A stretch of 29,827 bases of DNA from an uncultured Bilophila sp. (GTDB lineage Bacteria > Desulfobacterota > Desulfovibrionia > Desulfovibrionales > Desulfovibrionaceae): contig CABKMN010000026.1 of the NCBI GenBank assembly GCA_902373525.1, forward strand, positions 1 to 29,827, written 5' to 3'. Made by a program: the position numbers and the translations under genes. The notes below the pieces were generated by a model. It was not told the DNA's origin and searched no databases. It was given only the letters and a program-made list of their open reading frames with translations. Shown piece after piece: positions 22,978-29,827 of this stretch (its first letter is position 1; each line of letters opens with the position of its first letter).

Positions 22978-24294
22978 TTAGCGTTGATGTCTGGAGCGGT
23001 AAGCCGCCAGGTCACGGGTCCAGCCGCCGGGCACTTCCTCTTCCTTGAAGAAGATGTAGGGGTTGGCGCGGGGGGCCTTGACGTGCTGAGCAAGAGCGGG
23101 GATTTCGGTCACTTCAAGCAGCTTCTGGAAAGACAGACGCTTCATGGTTTCGCCGAGACGTTCGCGGTTCTTGCCTTCTTCCATCCACCAGTCCCAAATC
23201 TTTTCGATGAGGTCTTTGAGTTCGGTGTAGGGAGCTTCAACGGGGATGAAGGGAACGAGCAGGGAGCCCATCTGAGCGCCGTCAACGACCGGGGCCTTGG
23301 CGCCGCAGAGGATGGAGGCGCCGCGTTCGTCGCCGATGTGCAGGGCGCGAGGCATGGTGTTGATACAGTGCATGCAGCGCACGCACTCGGCGTTATTGAT
23401 GAAGAGGCGGTTTCCGTCCCACTTCATGCACTTGGAGGGGCACAGGTTGACGACTTCGGCTTCGATGTCGAACTTGCCCCAGTCACGACCGGAGTGAGCG
23501 CCGGCGTTGGGGGCGAATTCGCCGGCAACGTAGGCCTTCACGGCTTCCTGATCGATCTTGATGTCGTCCTTCCAGGTACCCACGACGGCGAAGTCGGAAC
23601 GGGCCATGGCGGCCACGCAGCCGTTCGGGCAACCGTCGAATTTGAACTTGAACTTGTAGGGGAAGGCCGGGCGGTGCAGCTCGTCCTGGTAGTCCATGGT
23701 GAGCTGGTAGCAGGCGTCCTGCGTGTTGTAGCAGGCGTATTCGCAGCGGCTCTGGCCCATGCAGGCGGCGGGGGTACGGAGGTTCGAACCGGAACCGCCG
23801 AGGTCGACGTTCATCTTGTGGGTCAGGTCGTGGAAGATTTCTTCCAGCTGCGGGGTCTGCGTACCGATGAGCACGATGTCACCGGTGGAGCCGTGCATGT
23901 TGGTCAGACCGGAACCGCGCAGTTCCCAGATGTCGCACAGGCCGCGCAGGAATTCGGTGGAGTAGAATTTGCCGGAAGGCTGGGCCACGCGCACGGTGTG
24001 GAAGTGAGCCACGCCGGGGAACATGTCGGGCTGGTCGCAGTAACGACCGATGACGCCGCCGCCGTAACCGAACACGCCCACGATGCCGCCGTGTTTCCAG
24101 TGCGTTTCCTTTTCCTTGTAGGAAAGTTCGAGCACGCCGAGCAGGTCGTCGGGAGCGTCAGCGGGAATCTGGAATTCCACGTTGTCGGGGTTGGCCGCTC
24201 TGTATTCAGCTTCCTGCTTGATGTCGGACACGAAGCTGGGCCAGGGGCCAGTTTCGAGTTGATCCAACAAGGGAGTTGGATGTTTGATTGCCAT
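22978..24294 (-). CDS. dsrA: Dissimilatory sulfite reductase alpha subunit
   Basis: Catalytic partner of DsrB in the cytoplasmic A2B2 enzyme that reduces sulfite, with DsrC, toward sulfide. 438 residues, standard for DsrA. The siroheme/4Fe-4S motif C178-X5-C184...C222-X3-C226 is complete, and a ferredoxin domain is seen with C285, C289 and C304-X2-C307-X2-C310. The TNMHGSTGDIVLIGT and NLRTPAACMGQSRCEYAC stretches are hallmark DsrA sequences. ATG 24294 is preceded by GGAGGT; the longer open frame upstream overlaps the promoter and is rejected. First gene of the dsr operon. In Bilophila the sulfite comes from taurine and other sulfonates; that part is established knowledge, not visible here. 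Confidence 0.98.
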   Translation of the reverse strand: MAIKHPTPLLDQLETGPWPSFVSDIKQEAEYRAANPDNVEFQIPADAPDDLLGVLELSYKEKETHWKHGGIVGVFGYGGGVIGRYCDQPDMFPGVAHFHTVRVAQPSGKFYSTEFLRGLCDIWELRGSGLTNMHGSTGDIVLIGTQTPQLEEIFHDLTHKMNVDLGGSGSNLRTPAACMGQSRCEYACYNTQDACYQLTMDYQDELHRPAFPYKFKFKFDGCPNGCVAAMARSDFAVVGTWKDDIKIDQEAVKAYVAGEFAPNAGAHSGRDWGKFDIEAEVVNLCPSKCMKWDGNRLFINNAECVRCMHCINTMPRALHIGDERGASILCGAKAPVVDGAQMGSLLVPFIPVEAPYTELKDLIEKIWDWWMEEGKNRERLGETMKRLSFQKLLEVTEIPALAQHVKAPRANPYIFFKEEEVPGGWTRDLAAYRSRHQR

Positions 24295-24416
24295 TGCCTT
24301 ACCTCCACTTGGTTTGGTTGGTAACCGCATTGTGGTGCGGCTGAAAGCCGCGGGATATTCTAAGACGGCCGGGCGCGAACGTCCGTGCCTGATCTCAGTT
24401 ATCTTACTTCTTGTGA

Positions 24417-24446
24417 AAAATACCATGCCGTTCTTGATCGTGTCAA
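24417..24446 (-). promoter_or_regulatory. Predicted sigma70 promoter of the dsr operon
   Basis: On the minus strand TTGACA (24446-24441) and TATTTT (24422-24417) are 18 bases apart, a strong match to the consensus. Transcription would start near 24410, leaving a leader of about 115 bases. TTGTGAAA on the plus strand (24411-24418), touching the -10 box, resembles half of a Rex site, but the other half is missing. Confidence 0.65.
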
Positions 24447-24909
24447 GGAAGGGCCCGGAAATACGGTGTCATCAAAGGATTTTGTGCACATTTGGCCGCG
24501 CGGGGCCGGAAGTTCGCGCAAATGGCGCGTGATTCGGGCATCATAGGGGGTGGAGTGAATTTCCGCACCACTCGAAAAGGGGGTTCCGGGGAGTTGAAAA
24601 CGGTTGTCCCTTTCCTCTTTTTTCCGTAAAAAGAGAATAAAAAAAGTATGATATATGAACAGATGAAATCCTGTGCAAAGAAGAACAAAAAAGATATAGT
24701 GATTTTTTGAACAATCCTGACGTCCAGTAAAGCCGTTCGGCCGTGATTTCGCGATGTTGCCCGATTACGGACCTCGGCGTCCGCGGAAACGCGCGCGGAG
24801 GAGCCGGGAAAAGCGGGGAGATTGTCCCAAAAGTGCGGTGCGCCGCCGGGTGAAGGCGGACGCCGGACGCGCGAAAAGACGCCTCGGAAAAGGGGAGGCG
24901 GACCGGCGA
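24447..24909. other. Intergenic region between rlpA-like gene and dsrA promoter
   Basis: No gene is seen in 463 bp. CATTTG (24489-24494) and CAAATG (24519-24524), with CGCG inside both arms, form an imperfect inverted repeat about 45 bases upstream of the dsr -35 box, a possible activator site. A hairpin CTCTTTTT/AAAAAGAG (about 24617-24637) and an AT-rich block (24605-24715) follow. At 24880-24900 CGCCTC/GAGGCG, followed on the minus strand by TCTTTT, is a weak intrinsic terminator for the rlpA-like gene. Confidence 0.45.
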
Positions 24910-25620
24910 TCAGAAGGTGTTTTCGGCGACCATCTTGGGGAGGCAGGCGACGCTTGCCTCGGTGTGCCTGTCGCGGACCTTGTGCAGGGCGTTGACGGCG
25001 TCCCGATAGCGGGTGAAGGGCCCCTGGCCGACGAAGTAGTGCTTGCGGCCGTTGGGAAGGGTTTCCGAGAGGAGCCTGAGCTCGCTGGCCCGGTAGCGGG
25101 AAGGATGTCTGGCGTGCTTGGAGGAGCGGTCGGACGTGAGCGCGTGGAGTTTGTTCCGGGCGTCCTTGAGCGTTCTGGCGTCGGCCAGCCGCAGATAAAA
25201 CGCGCTGCCCTTGTGGATCGGGACCCCGCGTCTGTCCGAAACGACTTCCACCTGCACGGAGGCCACGCCGCGCCGGATCATGTTCAGCTTGCTGGCGGCG
25301 GCCCGGGAAACGTCGAGGATGAGCTTTTTCTTGCCCGGCCCCCGGTCGTTGATGCGGACGAGCAGATGGCGCCCGTTGGAGAGGTTGGTCACGCGGACCA
25401 CGGTTCCCAGGGGAAGGGAGCGGTGCGCCGCCGTGAGTTCGTGTTTGTTGTAGCGTTCCCCGTTGGCCGTTTTCTTGCCGTGGAATGAGTCGCTGTAGAA
25501 GGTGGCTCCCCCGGTGTAGACCTCGAACATGGGGCCCGGCGATCGGCCTTCCGCCTGCGGGACGGCGGCCAGATAGAAGGGAAGAGCCAAAAGCAGCAGG
25601 GTTATGGCTCGTTGAAGCAT
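24910..25620 (-). CDS. rlpA: RlpA-like septal/cell-wall protein with DPBB and SPOR-like domains
   Basis: 236 residues. Signal peptide MLQRAITLLLLALPFYLAA with likely cleavage after PQAEG; no lipobox Cys, unlike E. coli RlpA. Residues about 36-128 are a double-psi beta-barrel with GGATFYSDSFHGKKTANGE, TAAHRSLPLGTVVRVTN and VRINDRGP, the RlpA signature with the conserved His and Asp linked to lytic transglycosylase activity. The C-terminus (about 180-236, HYFVGQGPFTRYRDAVNALHKV) resembles a SPOR domain, which binds glycan stripped of stem peptides at division sites. ATG 25620 with AAGGA upstream is chosen over 25671, which lacks both a signal peptide start and a ribosome-binding site. Likely periplasmic. 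Confidence 0.85.
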   Translation of the reverse strand: MLQRAITLLLLALPFYLAAVPQAEGRSPGPMFEVYTGGATFYSDSFHGKKTANGERYNKHELTAAHRSLPLGTVVRVTNLSNGRHLLVRINDRGPGKKKLILDVSRAAASKLNMIRRGVASVQVEVVSDRRGVPIHKGSAFYLRLADARTLKDARNKLHALTSDRSSKHARHPSRYRASELRLLSETLPNGRKHYFVGQGPFTRYRDAVNALHKVRDRHTEASVACLPKMVAENTF

Positions 25621-25692
25621 GCGTATCCTTGGCGCTGCGGCCCTCGAAAGACGGCGGGTCTCCGAACGCAACCGGAGAAGGGAGGGCCTTGG

Positions 25693-25720
25693 TTTACCTC
25701 ATGATGGAATATGGTATTCT
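25693..25720 (+). promoter_or_regulatory. Candidate promoter upstream of hisH
   Basis: TTTACC (25693-25698), 16 bases, then TATTCT (25715-25720) is a fair sigma70-like pair in an AT-richer patch. A leader of about 235 bases would precede hisH. No gene is seen between 25621 and 25961. No histidine-rich leader peptide or T-box was recognised, so the long leader is unexplained. Confidence 0.35.
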
Positions 25721-25961
25721 CTTCTTTTTCGCCCAGAGAGGGGATTCTGTCAACCCCGCCCCTCCCGACTGGCCGGAAGCGTTCCCGGAAGCGGGTTTCG
25801 GGCCGTTTTTCCGGGTCCGGGAGGCGGGGCGGGCCTTGACCTGCGGCGGAACCGGATCGTATTGTCTTTTCGGCCCTTTTCGGAGGGATTTCACCCGTCG
25901 CCGCCCGCCGGAGGATTGCTTCCGCGCGGACGCGCCGGACAACGGCTTACCGGGAAGAACT

Positions 25962-26609
25962 ATGCTTGCGATACTCGACTACAAGGCGGGGAACCAGACC
26001 AGCGTGCGCCGCGCGCTCGATCATCTGGGCATTCCCTGCGCCATCACCGCCGACCCCGCCGTCGTGGACGGGGCCGCCGGCGTGATTTTCCCCGGCGTGG
26101 GCGCGGCCGGACAGGCCATGCGCCACCTTCAGGATTCCGGCCTCGACGCGGTGTTGCGGAACGTCGTGTCCTCGGGACGCCCCCTGCTCGGCATCTGTCT
26201 GGGCTGTCAGATCATGGTGGAACGCAGCGAGGAGAACGACACGCGGACCCTCGGCCTCGTGGAAGGCCGCTGCGTGCGTTTCGACGAACGGCTGGAAGAG
26301 GGCGGCGCGCCCATCCGCATCCCCCACATGGGCTGGAACACCCTTTCCCGCAAGCAGGAGAGCCCGATTCTGAAGGACATCCCCGAGAGCGCGGCCTTCT
26401 ATTTCGTACACAGCTATTACGTGGAGACGGCCCCGGAAAAGGTCATCGCCACCAGCGCCTACGGGACGGAATTCTGCGCCGTGTACGGGCAGGACGGCCT
26501 GTGGGCCATCCAGTTCCACCCCGAGAAGAGCGGCAGGCCGGGCCTGAAAATCCTTTCCAATTTTTATGAATGGTGCATGACGCGCCATGCGGGAGGCCGG
26601 GCATGCTGA
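25962..26609 (+). CDS. hisH: Imidazole glycerol phosphate synthase, glutaminase subunit HisH
   Basis: Supplies ammonia from glutamine to HisF in histidine biosynthesis; the product AICAR feeds purine synthesis. 215 residues. The class I amidotransferase triad is complete: Cys79 in LLGICLGCQ, and His186 and Glu188 in FHPEKSG. The oxyanion-side motif reads FPGVGAAGQAM and the interface motif PHMGWN. Residue 82 is Cys where Met is usual (GICLGMQ). ATG 25962 (MLAILDYKAGN) matches the family start; its ribosome-binding site is weak (GGAAGAA). It overlaps hisF by 7 bases. Confidence 0.96.
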   Translation: MLAILDYKAGNQTSVRRALDHLGIPCAITADPAVVDGAAGVIFPGVGAAGQAMRHLQDSGLDAVLRNVVSSGRPLLGICLGCQIMVERSEENDTRTLGLVEGRCVRFDERLEEGGAPIRIPHMGWNTLSRKQESPILKDIPESAAFYFVHSYYVETAPEKVIATSAYGTEFCAVYGQDGLWAIQFHPEKSGRPGLKILSNFYEWCMTRHAGGRAC

Positions 26610-27382
26610 CGAAACGGGTGATCCCCTGCCTCGACGTGAGGAACGGGCGGCTGACCAAGGGCGTGAAGTTCAAGGGCAACGAGGACATCGGCGATCCGGT
26701 GGAAACCGCGCGCCGGTATTACGAGGCGGGCGCGGACGAGATCGTCTTTTACGACATCACGGCTTCCGCCGAGGCGCGGGGCATCTTCCTCGACGTGGTG
26801 GAAAAGGTGGCCTCGGAAATCTTCATTCCCTTCTCCGTGGGCGGCGGCATCGCCACCGTGCGGGACATGCGCGCCGTGCTGCTCGCGGGCGCGGAAAAGA
26901 TTTCCGTGAACTCGGCGGCGGTGAAGCATCCCGAGATCATTGCGCAGGGCGCGGACGCCTTCGGTTCGCAGGCCATCGTGGTGGGCATGGACGTGAAGCG
27001 GGTTCCGGCCACGCCGGAAATCCCCTCCGGCTACGAAATCGTCATCCACGGCGGGCGCAAGGCTATGGGCCTCGACGCCGTTGCGTGGGCGAAGCGCTGC
27101 GAGGAACTCGGCGCGGGCGAGCTGTGCGTCAACTCCATCGATGCGGACGGCACCAAGGACGGCTACGAACTGAACCTGACCCGTCTCATCTGCGACGCCG
27201 TGCGTATCCCCGTCATCGCCTCCGGCGGCGCGGGCGGCCCGCAGCACATGGCGGACGCCGTGACCGAAGGCCGGGCCTCGGCCGCGCTCATCGCCTCCAT
27301 CGTGCATTACGGCGAATACACCATCGAACAGCTCAAGCGATATATGGCGGAGCGCGGCGTGCCCGTCCGCCTGACGTGGTAG
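26603..27382 (+). CDS. hisF: Imidazole glycerol phosphate synthase, cyclase subunit HisF
   Basis: TIM-barrel enzyme that joins ammonia from HisH to PRFAR, giving imidazole glycerol phosphate and AICAR. 259 residues. The two catalytic aspartates are at the canonical positions: Asp11 in IPCLDVRNG and Asp130 in VVGMDVKR. Phosphate-binding strands SVGGGIAT and IASGGAGG are present. GGGAGG (26591-26596) serves ATG 26603, which overlaps the end of hisH. No other his genes are in the window. It is followed after 2 bases by the GGDEF-TPR gene. Confidence 0.97.
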   Translation: MLTKRVIPCLDVRNGRLTKGVKFKGNEDIGDPVETARRYYEAGADEIVFYDITASAEARGIFLDVVEKVASEIFIPFSVGGGIATVRDMRAVLLAGAEKISVNSAAVKHPEIIAQGADAFGSQAIVVGMDVKRVPATPEIPSGYEIVIHGGRKAMGLDAVAWAKRCEELGAGELCVNSIDADGTKDGYELNLTRLICDAVRIPVIASGGAGGPQHMADAVTEGRASAALIASIVHYGEYTIEQLKRYMAERGVPVRLTW

Positions 27383-27384
27383 GC

Positions 27385-29766
27385 ATGACGACCAGACTTG
27401 TCCGCCGCGACCTGCTGGACCTGGAGCAGCGGCTCCGGGACAGCCTGTACCGCGTGCTTCCCTTTGAGGCGCACGCCGTCTATTTCCCCCGTCAGACCCG
27501 TTCTTCGGAACCGGAATGGCTGCCGGACGAGGGCAAGCTGCTGCTGCCCCTCGTCCGGCAGGGGGAACTGCTCGGCGTGTTCATGGCCCGCGTGCCCGAT
27601 GCGGAACGGGTGGCGGCCCTGCTGCCGTCCCTGCCCGGCATCGTGGGCCTGTGTCTCGACAATCTCGAACTGTACAAGGCCGGACGGCTCGATCCCCGGT
27701 CCGGCCTCGCCACCCGCGAAGTGCTGCTGGAGCGTCTGGCTTCGGAAACCGAAGGCATACAGGCCGCCTTCGCCCGCGATTTCGGGCAGGAGGGCAGCGA
27801 CGCCAGCACCCGCAGCGGCACGCTCGGCATCGTCGTCATCCGCTTCGACGGCGTGCGCGAACTGGCGAAGACCATCAGCTACGGGTTCGCCGACAGGCTG
27901 GTGGAGAAGCTGGTGGACGCCTTTTCCGGGGAACTGCCGGAACAGGCCCTCGGCGCGCGCATTGCGGACCGGGCCTTCGCGGCGCTGCTGCCCGAGGCCA
28001 CCCGGCCCCAGTGCGAGAGCCTCGCCGCCGCCATCCTGCGGGCGATGGAGCAGGTGCGCCTGCCCGATCCCCTGACGGGACGGCAGCTCGGCGTGCAGCC
28101 GCACGCGGGGTACGCCCTCTACCCGCAGGACATGGACGGCACCCGTCAGCGCGGTTCGGACGAGCAGGGGCGCATCCTGCTGCACAAGGCCGAACTCGCC
28201 GCCGAGGTGGCCCGCACGCGCGGCCCCGGCGGTCTTCAGACGGGCCGGGTCATGGGCTACGGCAGGCTGCTTCTGGAAGGCGGGCACATCCGGCAGGTGA
28301 TGCCGCTGTCCCGCGTGCTGACCTCGCTCGGCAGGAGCGTGGGCGCGCGCGAAGGCCAGCACTTTTCGGTGTGGTCGGTGAATTACGCGGTGAAGGGCGA
28401 CGAATCGGAAGCCCTGCAACCCCTGTACAAAGGGGAAATCGTGCTCCTCGAAGTGCGGGAGTCCGAATCCGTGGCCGAAATCCTGCACCTCGGCGATCCG
28501 GCATGGCCCCTCGAACCGGACGACGCCCTGACCCTGCTTCAGGACGAGCAGCGTCTGAGCGTGACCGCCGCGCCCGAAGGACAGGACGACGGCGTGTTCC
28601 ACCGCCCCGATCCCCTGACCGGGCTCCTGCGGCACGGCGACTTTCTGGCGCATCTGGCGCGGGCGTGCAGCGAGTGCGAGCGGTTTTCGCTGGCCCTGCT
28701 GCACGTGGACCTGACGCGAGGCGAGGGCGACGCCGCCATGCAGCCCATGACGCAGCCCGAGCACATCATGGCGCGGGTGGCGGAGCTGTGCCGTTCGGCC
28801 TGCGACAAGAAGGTGCTCGGCGGGCGTTTCGGCCTCAACAGCCTGATCTTTTTCCATCCCGATCTTGAAGCGGAGCCGCTCCGCAAGCTCTACGAAACCC
28901 TGAGCGCGGACATCGCCTCGCGTCTGGACGTCCGTACGGGAGTCGGCCTCGCCTGCTGGCCGTTCCTCGACTTCCGGCCTTCGGACATGCTGGAGTGCGC
29001 GCGCAAGGCGCTGGAGTACGCGCTTCTGCTGCCCGCCCCGCGCATCGGGGCGTTCGGTTCGCTGGCCCTGAACATCAGCGCGGACAAGCGGCACTGCCGG
29101 GGCGACATCTTCGGGGCCATCGAGGAATACAAGCTGGCCCTGCTGGCGGACGAGGACAACGTGTTGGCGTGGAACTCCCTCGGGGTGTGTCTCGCCACGC
29201 TCGGGCGGCATGCCGAGGCCCGGCGCTTTTTCGAGGAGGCGTTGCAGCGTACGCCGGATGATCCCGCGCTGGCCTACAATCTCGGGGCGGTCTGCCAGAG
29301 CCTGCACGACAACGAGGCCGCCGCGGAGCATTTCCGCAACTGCATCCGCCTCTCGCCGTCGCATCTCTACGCCCTGATCCGTCTCGGGCAGCTCAACGAG
29401 GCTGAGGACCGTCTGGAGGAGGCCCGCGAACGGTTTGAGGCCGCTGCGGCGCTCGACACCGGGAGCCCGCTTCCCTACCGGCATTTGGCCCGGTTGGCCC
29501 TGCGGCTCGGCAAGGCGGACAAGGCCCGCGAGCATCTGCATCAGGCTCTGCTCCGCAATCCGCGCGACGTGGCGGCGCTCAGCCTCATGGCGACCCTTTA
29601 CCTCGATGGCGGCGAAGACCCCGAACTGGCGGAGTCGCTGGCCCGGCAGAGCGTCGCCCTCCGGCCCGGACACAAGAACGGCTGGCTGGCCCTTTCCCGC
29701 GCCCTTGAGGTGCAGGGGCGTCTGGCGGACGCGCGGGAAGCCCTGCTGAAGGCCGGGGAGCTGTAA
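27385..29766 (+). CDS. Multidomain protein: GAF-like, two degenerate GGDEF domains, TPR repeats
   Basis: 793 residues. About 1-95 is GAF-like (EAHAVYFPRQ, LLLPLVRQGELLGVFMARV). About 102-250 follows the GGDEF fold (DPRSGLATREVLLERL, GIVVIRFDGV) but has ARIADRAF where GG(D/E)EF should be. About 280-400 is an unassigned beta-rich domain. About 408-550 is a second GGDEF-like domain (PDPLTGLLRHGDFLAHL) with GGRFGLNS at the active site. About 568-793 holds six or so TPR units (NVLAWNSLGVCLATLGRHAEARRFFEEAL). Neither GGDEF site keeps the catalytic acidic pair, so cyclic-di-GMP synthesis is unlikely; nucleotide sensing or scaffolding is more plausible. It has no membrane segment or signal peptide. 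Only 2 bases separate it from hisF, so it is co-transcribed with hisHF. Confidence 0.8.
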   Translation: MTTRLVRRDLLDLEQRLRDSLYRVLPFEAHAVYFPRQTRSSEPEWLPDEGKLLLPLVRQGELLGVFMARVPDAERVAALLPSLPGIVGLCLDNLELYKAGRLDPRSGLATREVLLERLASETEGIQAAFARDFGQEGSDASTRSGTLGIVVIRFDGVRELAKTISYGFADRLVEKLVDAFSGELPEQALGARIADRAFAALLPEATRPQCESLAAAILRAMEQVRLPDPLTGRQLGVQPHAGYALYPQDMDGTRQRGSDEQGRILLHKAELAAEVARTRGPGGLQTGRVMGYGRLLLEGGHIRQVMPLSRVLTSLGRSVGAREGQHFSVWSVNYAVKGDESEALQPLYKGEIVLLEVRESESVAEILHLGDPAWPLEPDDALTLLQDEQRLSVTAAPEGQDDGVFHRPDPLTGLLRHGDFLAHLARACSECERFSLALLHVDLTRGEGDAAMQPMTQPEHIMARVAELCRSACDKKVLGGRFGLNSLIFFHPDLEAEPLRKLYETLSADIASRLDVRTGVGLACWPFLDFRPSDMLECARKALEYALLLPAPRIGAFGSLALNISADKRHCRGDIFGAIEEYKLALLADEDNVLAWNSLGVCLATLGRHAEARRFFEEALQRTPDDPALAYNLGAVCQSLHDNEAAAEHFRNCIRLSPSHLYALIRLGQLNEAEDRLEEARERFEAAAALDTGSPLPYRHLARLALRLGKADKAREHLHQALLRNPRDVAALSLMATLYLDGGEDPELAESLARQSVALRPGHKNGWLALSRALEVQGRLADAREALLKAGEL

Positions 29767-29793
29767 GAGGAAGGATTACGGGACTTGGAGGGG

Positions 29794-29827
29794 GAGGAGG
29801 GGCCTTTCTTCAGAAAGGCCCCTCCTC
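29794..29827 (+). terminator. Palindrome after the GGDEF-TPR gene, cut by the window end
   Basis: GAGGAGGGGCCTTTCT (29794-29809) and its exact reverse complement (29812-29827) flank a TC centre, a 16-bp stem that likely extends beyond the window because G-rich sequence continues to the left (29787-29793). It starts 27 bases after the stop codon and is a third clean member of the TTCT-TC-AGAA family. Confidence 0.65.

Noticed and set aside
20614..24324. 1236-residue plus-strand open frame
   Set aside because: Antisense of dsrA and dsrBD; His/Val/Gly-rich repeats are the complement of conserved enzyme codons.
24411..24427. Rex-binding site at the dsr promoter
   Set aside because: Only one half (TTGTGAA) is present; the expected TTCACAA partner is missing.
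26587..29766. Single 1059-residue open frame running through hisF into the GGDEF-TPR gene
   Set aside because: The first 265 codons are an out-of-frame reading of hisF; the real gene starts at ATG 27385 just after the hisF stop.

Overview
The window looks like a high-GC chromosome segment from a Desulfovibrionaceae member, most likely Bilophila (B. wadsworthia or a close relative). The best evidence is a dissimilatory sulfite reductase locus in which DsrB and DsrD are one continuous 484-residue protein. That fusion is the published hallmark of desulfoviridin from Bilophila wadsworthia. The taxon call is inference from recalled family knowledge; no database was searched.

Layout. (1) 78-2126, minus: a selenocysteine formate dehydrogenase. 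It reads through an in-frame UGA followed by a textbook bacterial SECIS hairpin, so a naive ORF caller splits it into two. (2) 2426-16856, plus: a co-directional, apparently intact virion-structure cassette of a Mu/D3112-type phage. It holds protease with nested scaffold, major head, two head-tail connector proteins, tail tube, two tail-assembly chaperone ORFs, a short tape measure, three tail proteins of unknown role, a BR0599-family protein, an NlpC/P60 peptidase, a tail-tip protein and a small end gene. No transposase/integrase, repressor, terminase, portal, lysis or fibre gene is visible, and ordinary host genes sit on both sides. (3) 17294-17818, minus: thiol peroxidase Tpx. (4) 18099-24294, minus: dsrA, the dsrB-dsrD fusion, three paralogous small membrane proteins and a CbiA-type amidotransferase best explained as DsrN (siroheme amidase). 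(5) 24910-25620, minus: an RlpA-like exported protein. (6) 25962-29766, plus: hisH-hisF, then a large GAF-like/degenerate GGDEF/TPR protein in the same operon.

How the parts work together. The dsr block encodes the enzyme that reduces sulfite to sulfide at the end of the respiratory chain, its DsrD partner fused in cis, and the enzyme that probably amidates its siroheme. The formate dehydrogenase would supply electrons from formate, and Tpx protects an anaerobe from peroxides. HisH and HisF form imidazole glycerol phosphate synthase.

Between genes there is a recurring G-rich/C-rich palindrome with a TTCT-(TC or GA)-AGAA centre. Three clean copies lie just after gene ends (1-70, 18046-18083, 29794-29827). 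Degenerate or interrupted relatives lie inside the phage cassette. The points most worth following up are the orphan, undamaged head-tail cassette (remnant versus domesticated particle such as a gene transfer agent), the three-paralogue membrane family between dsrBD and dsrN, and the degenerate GGDEF-TPR protein tied to hisHF.
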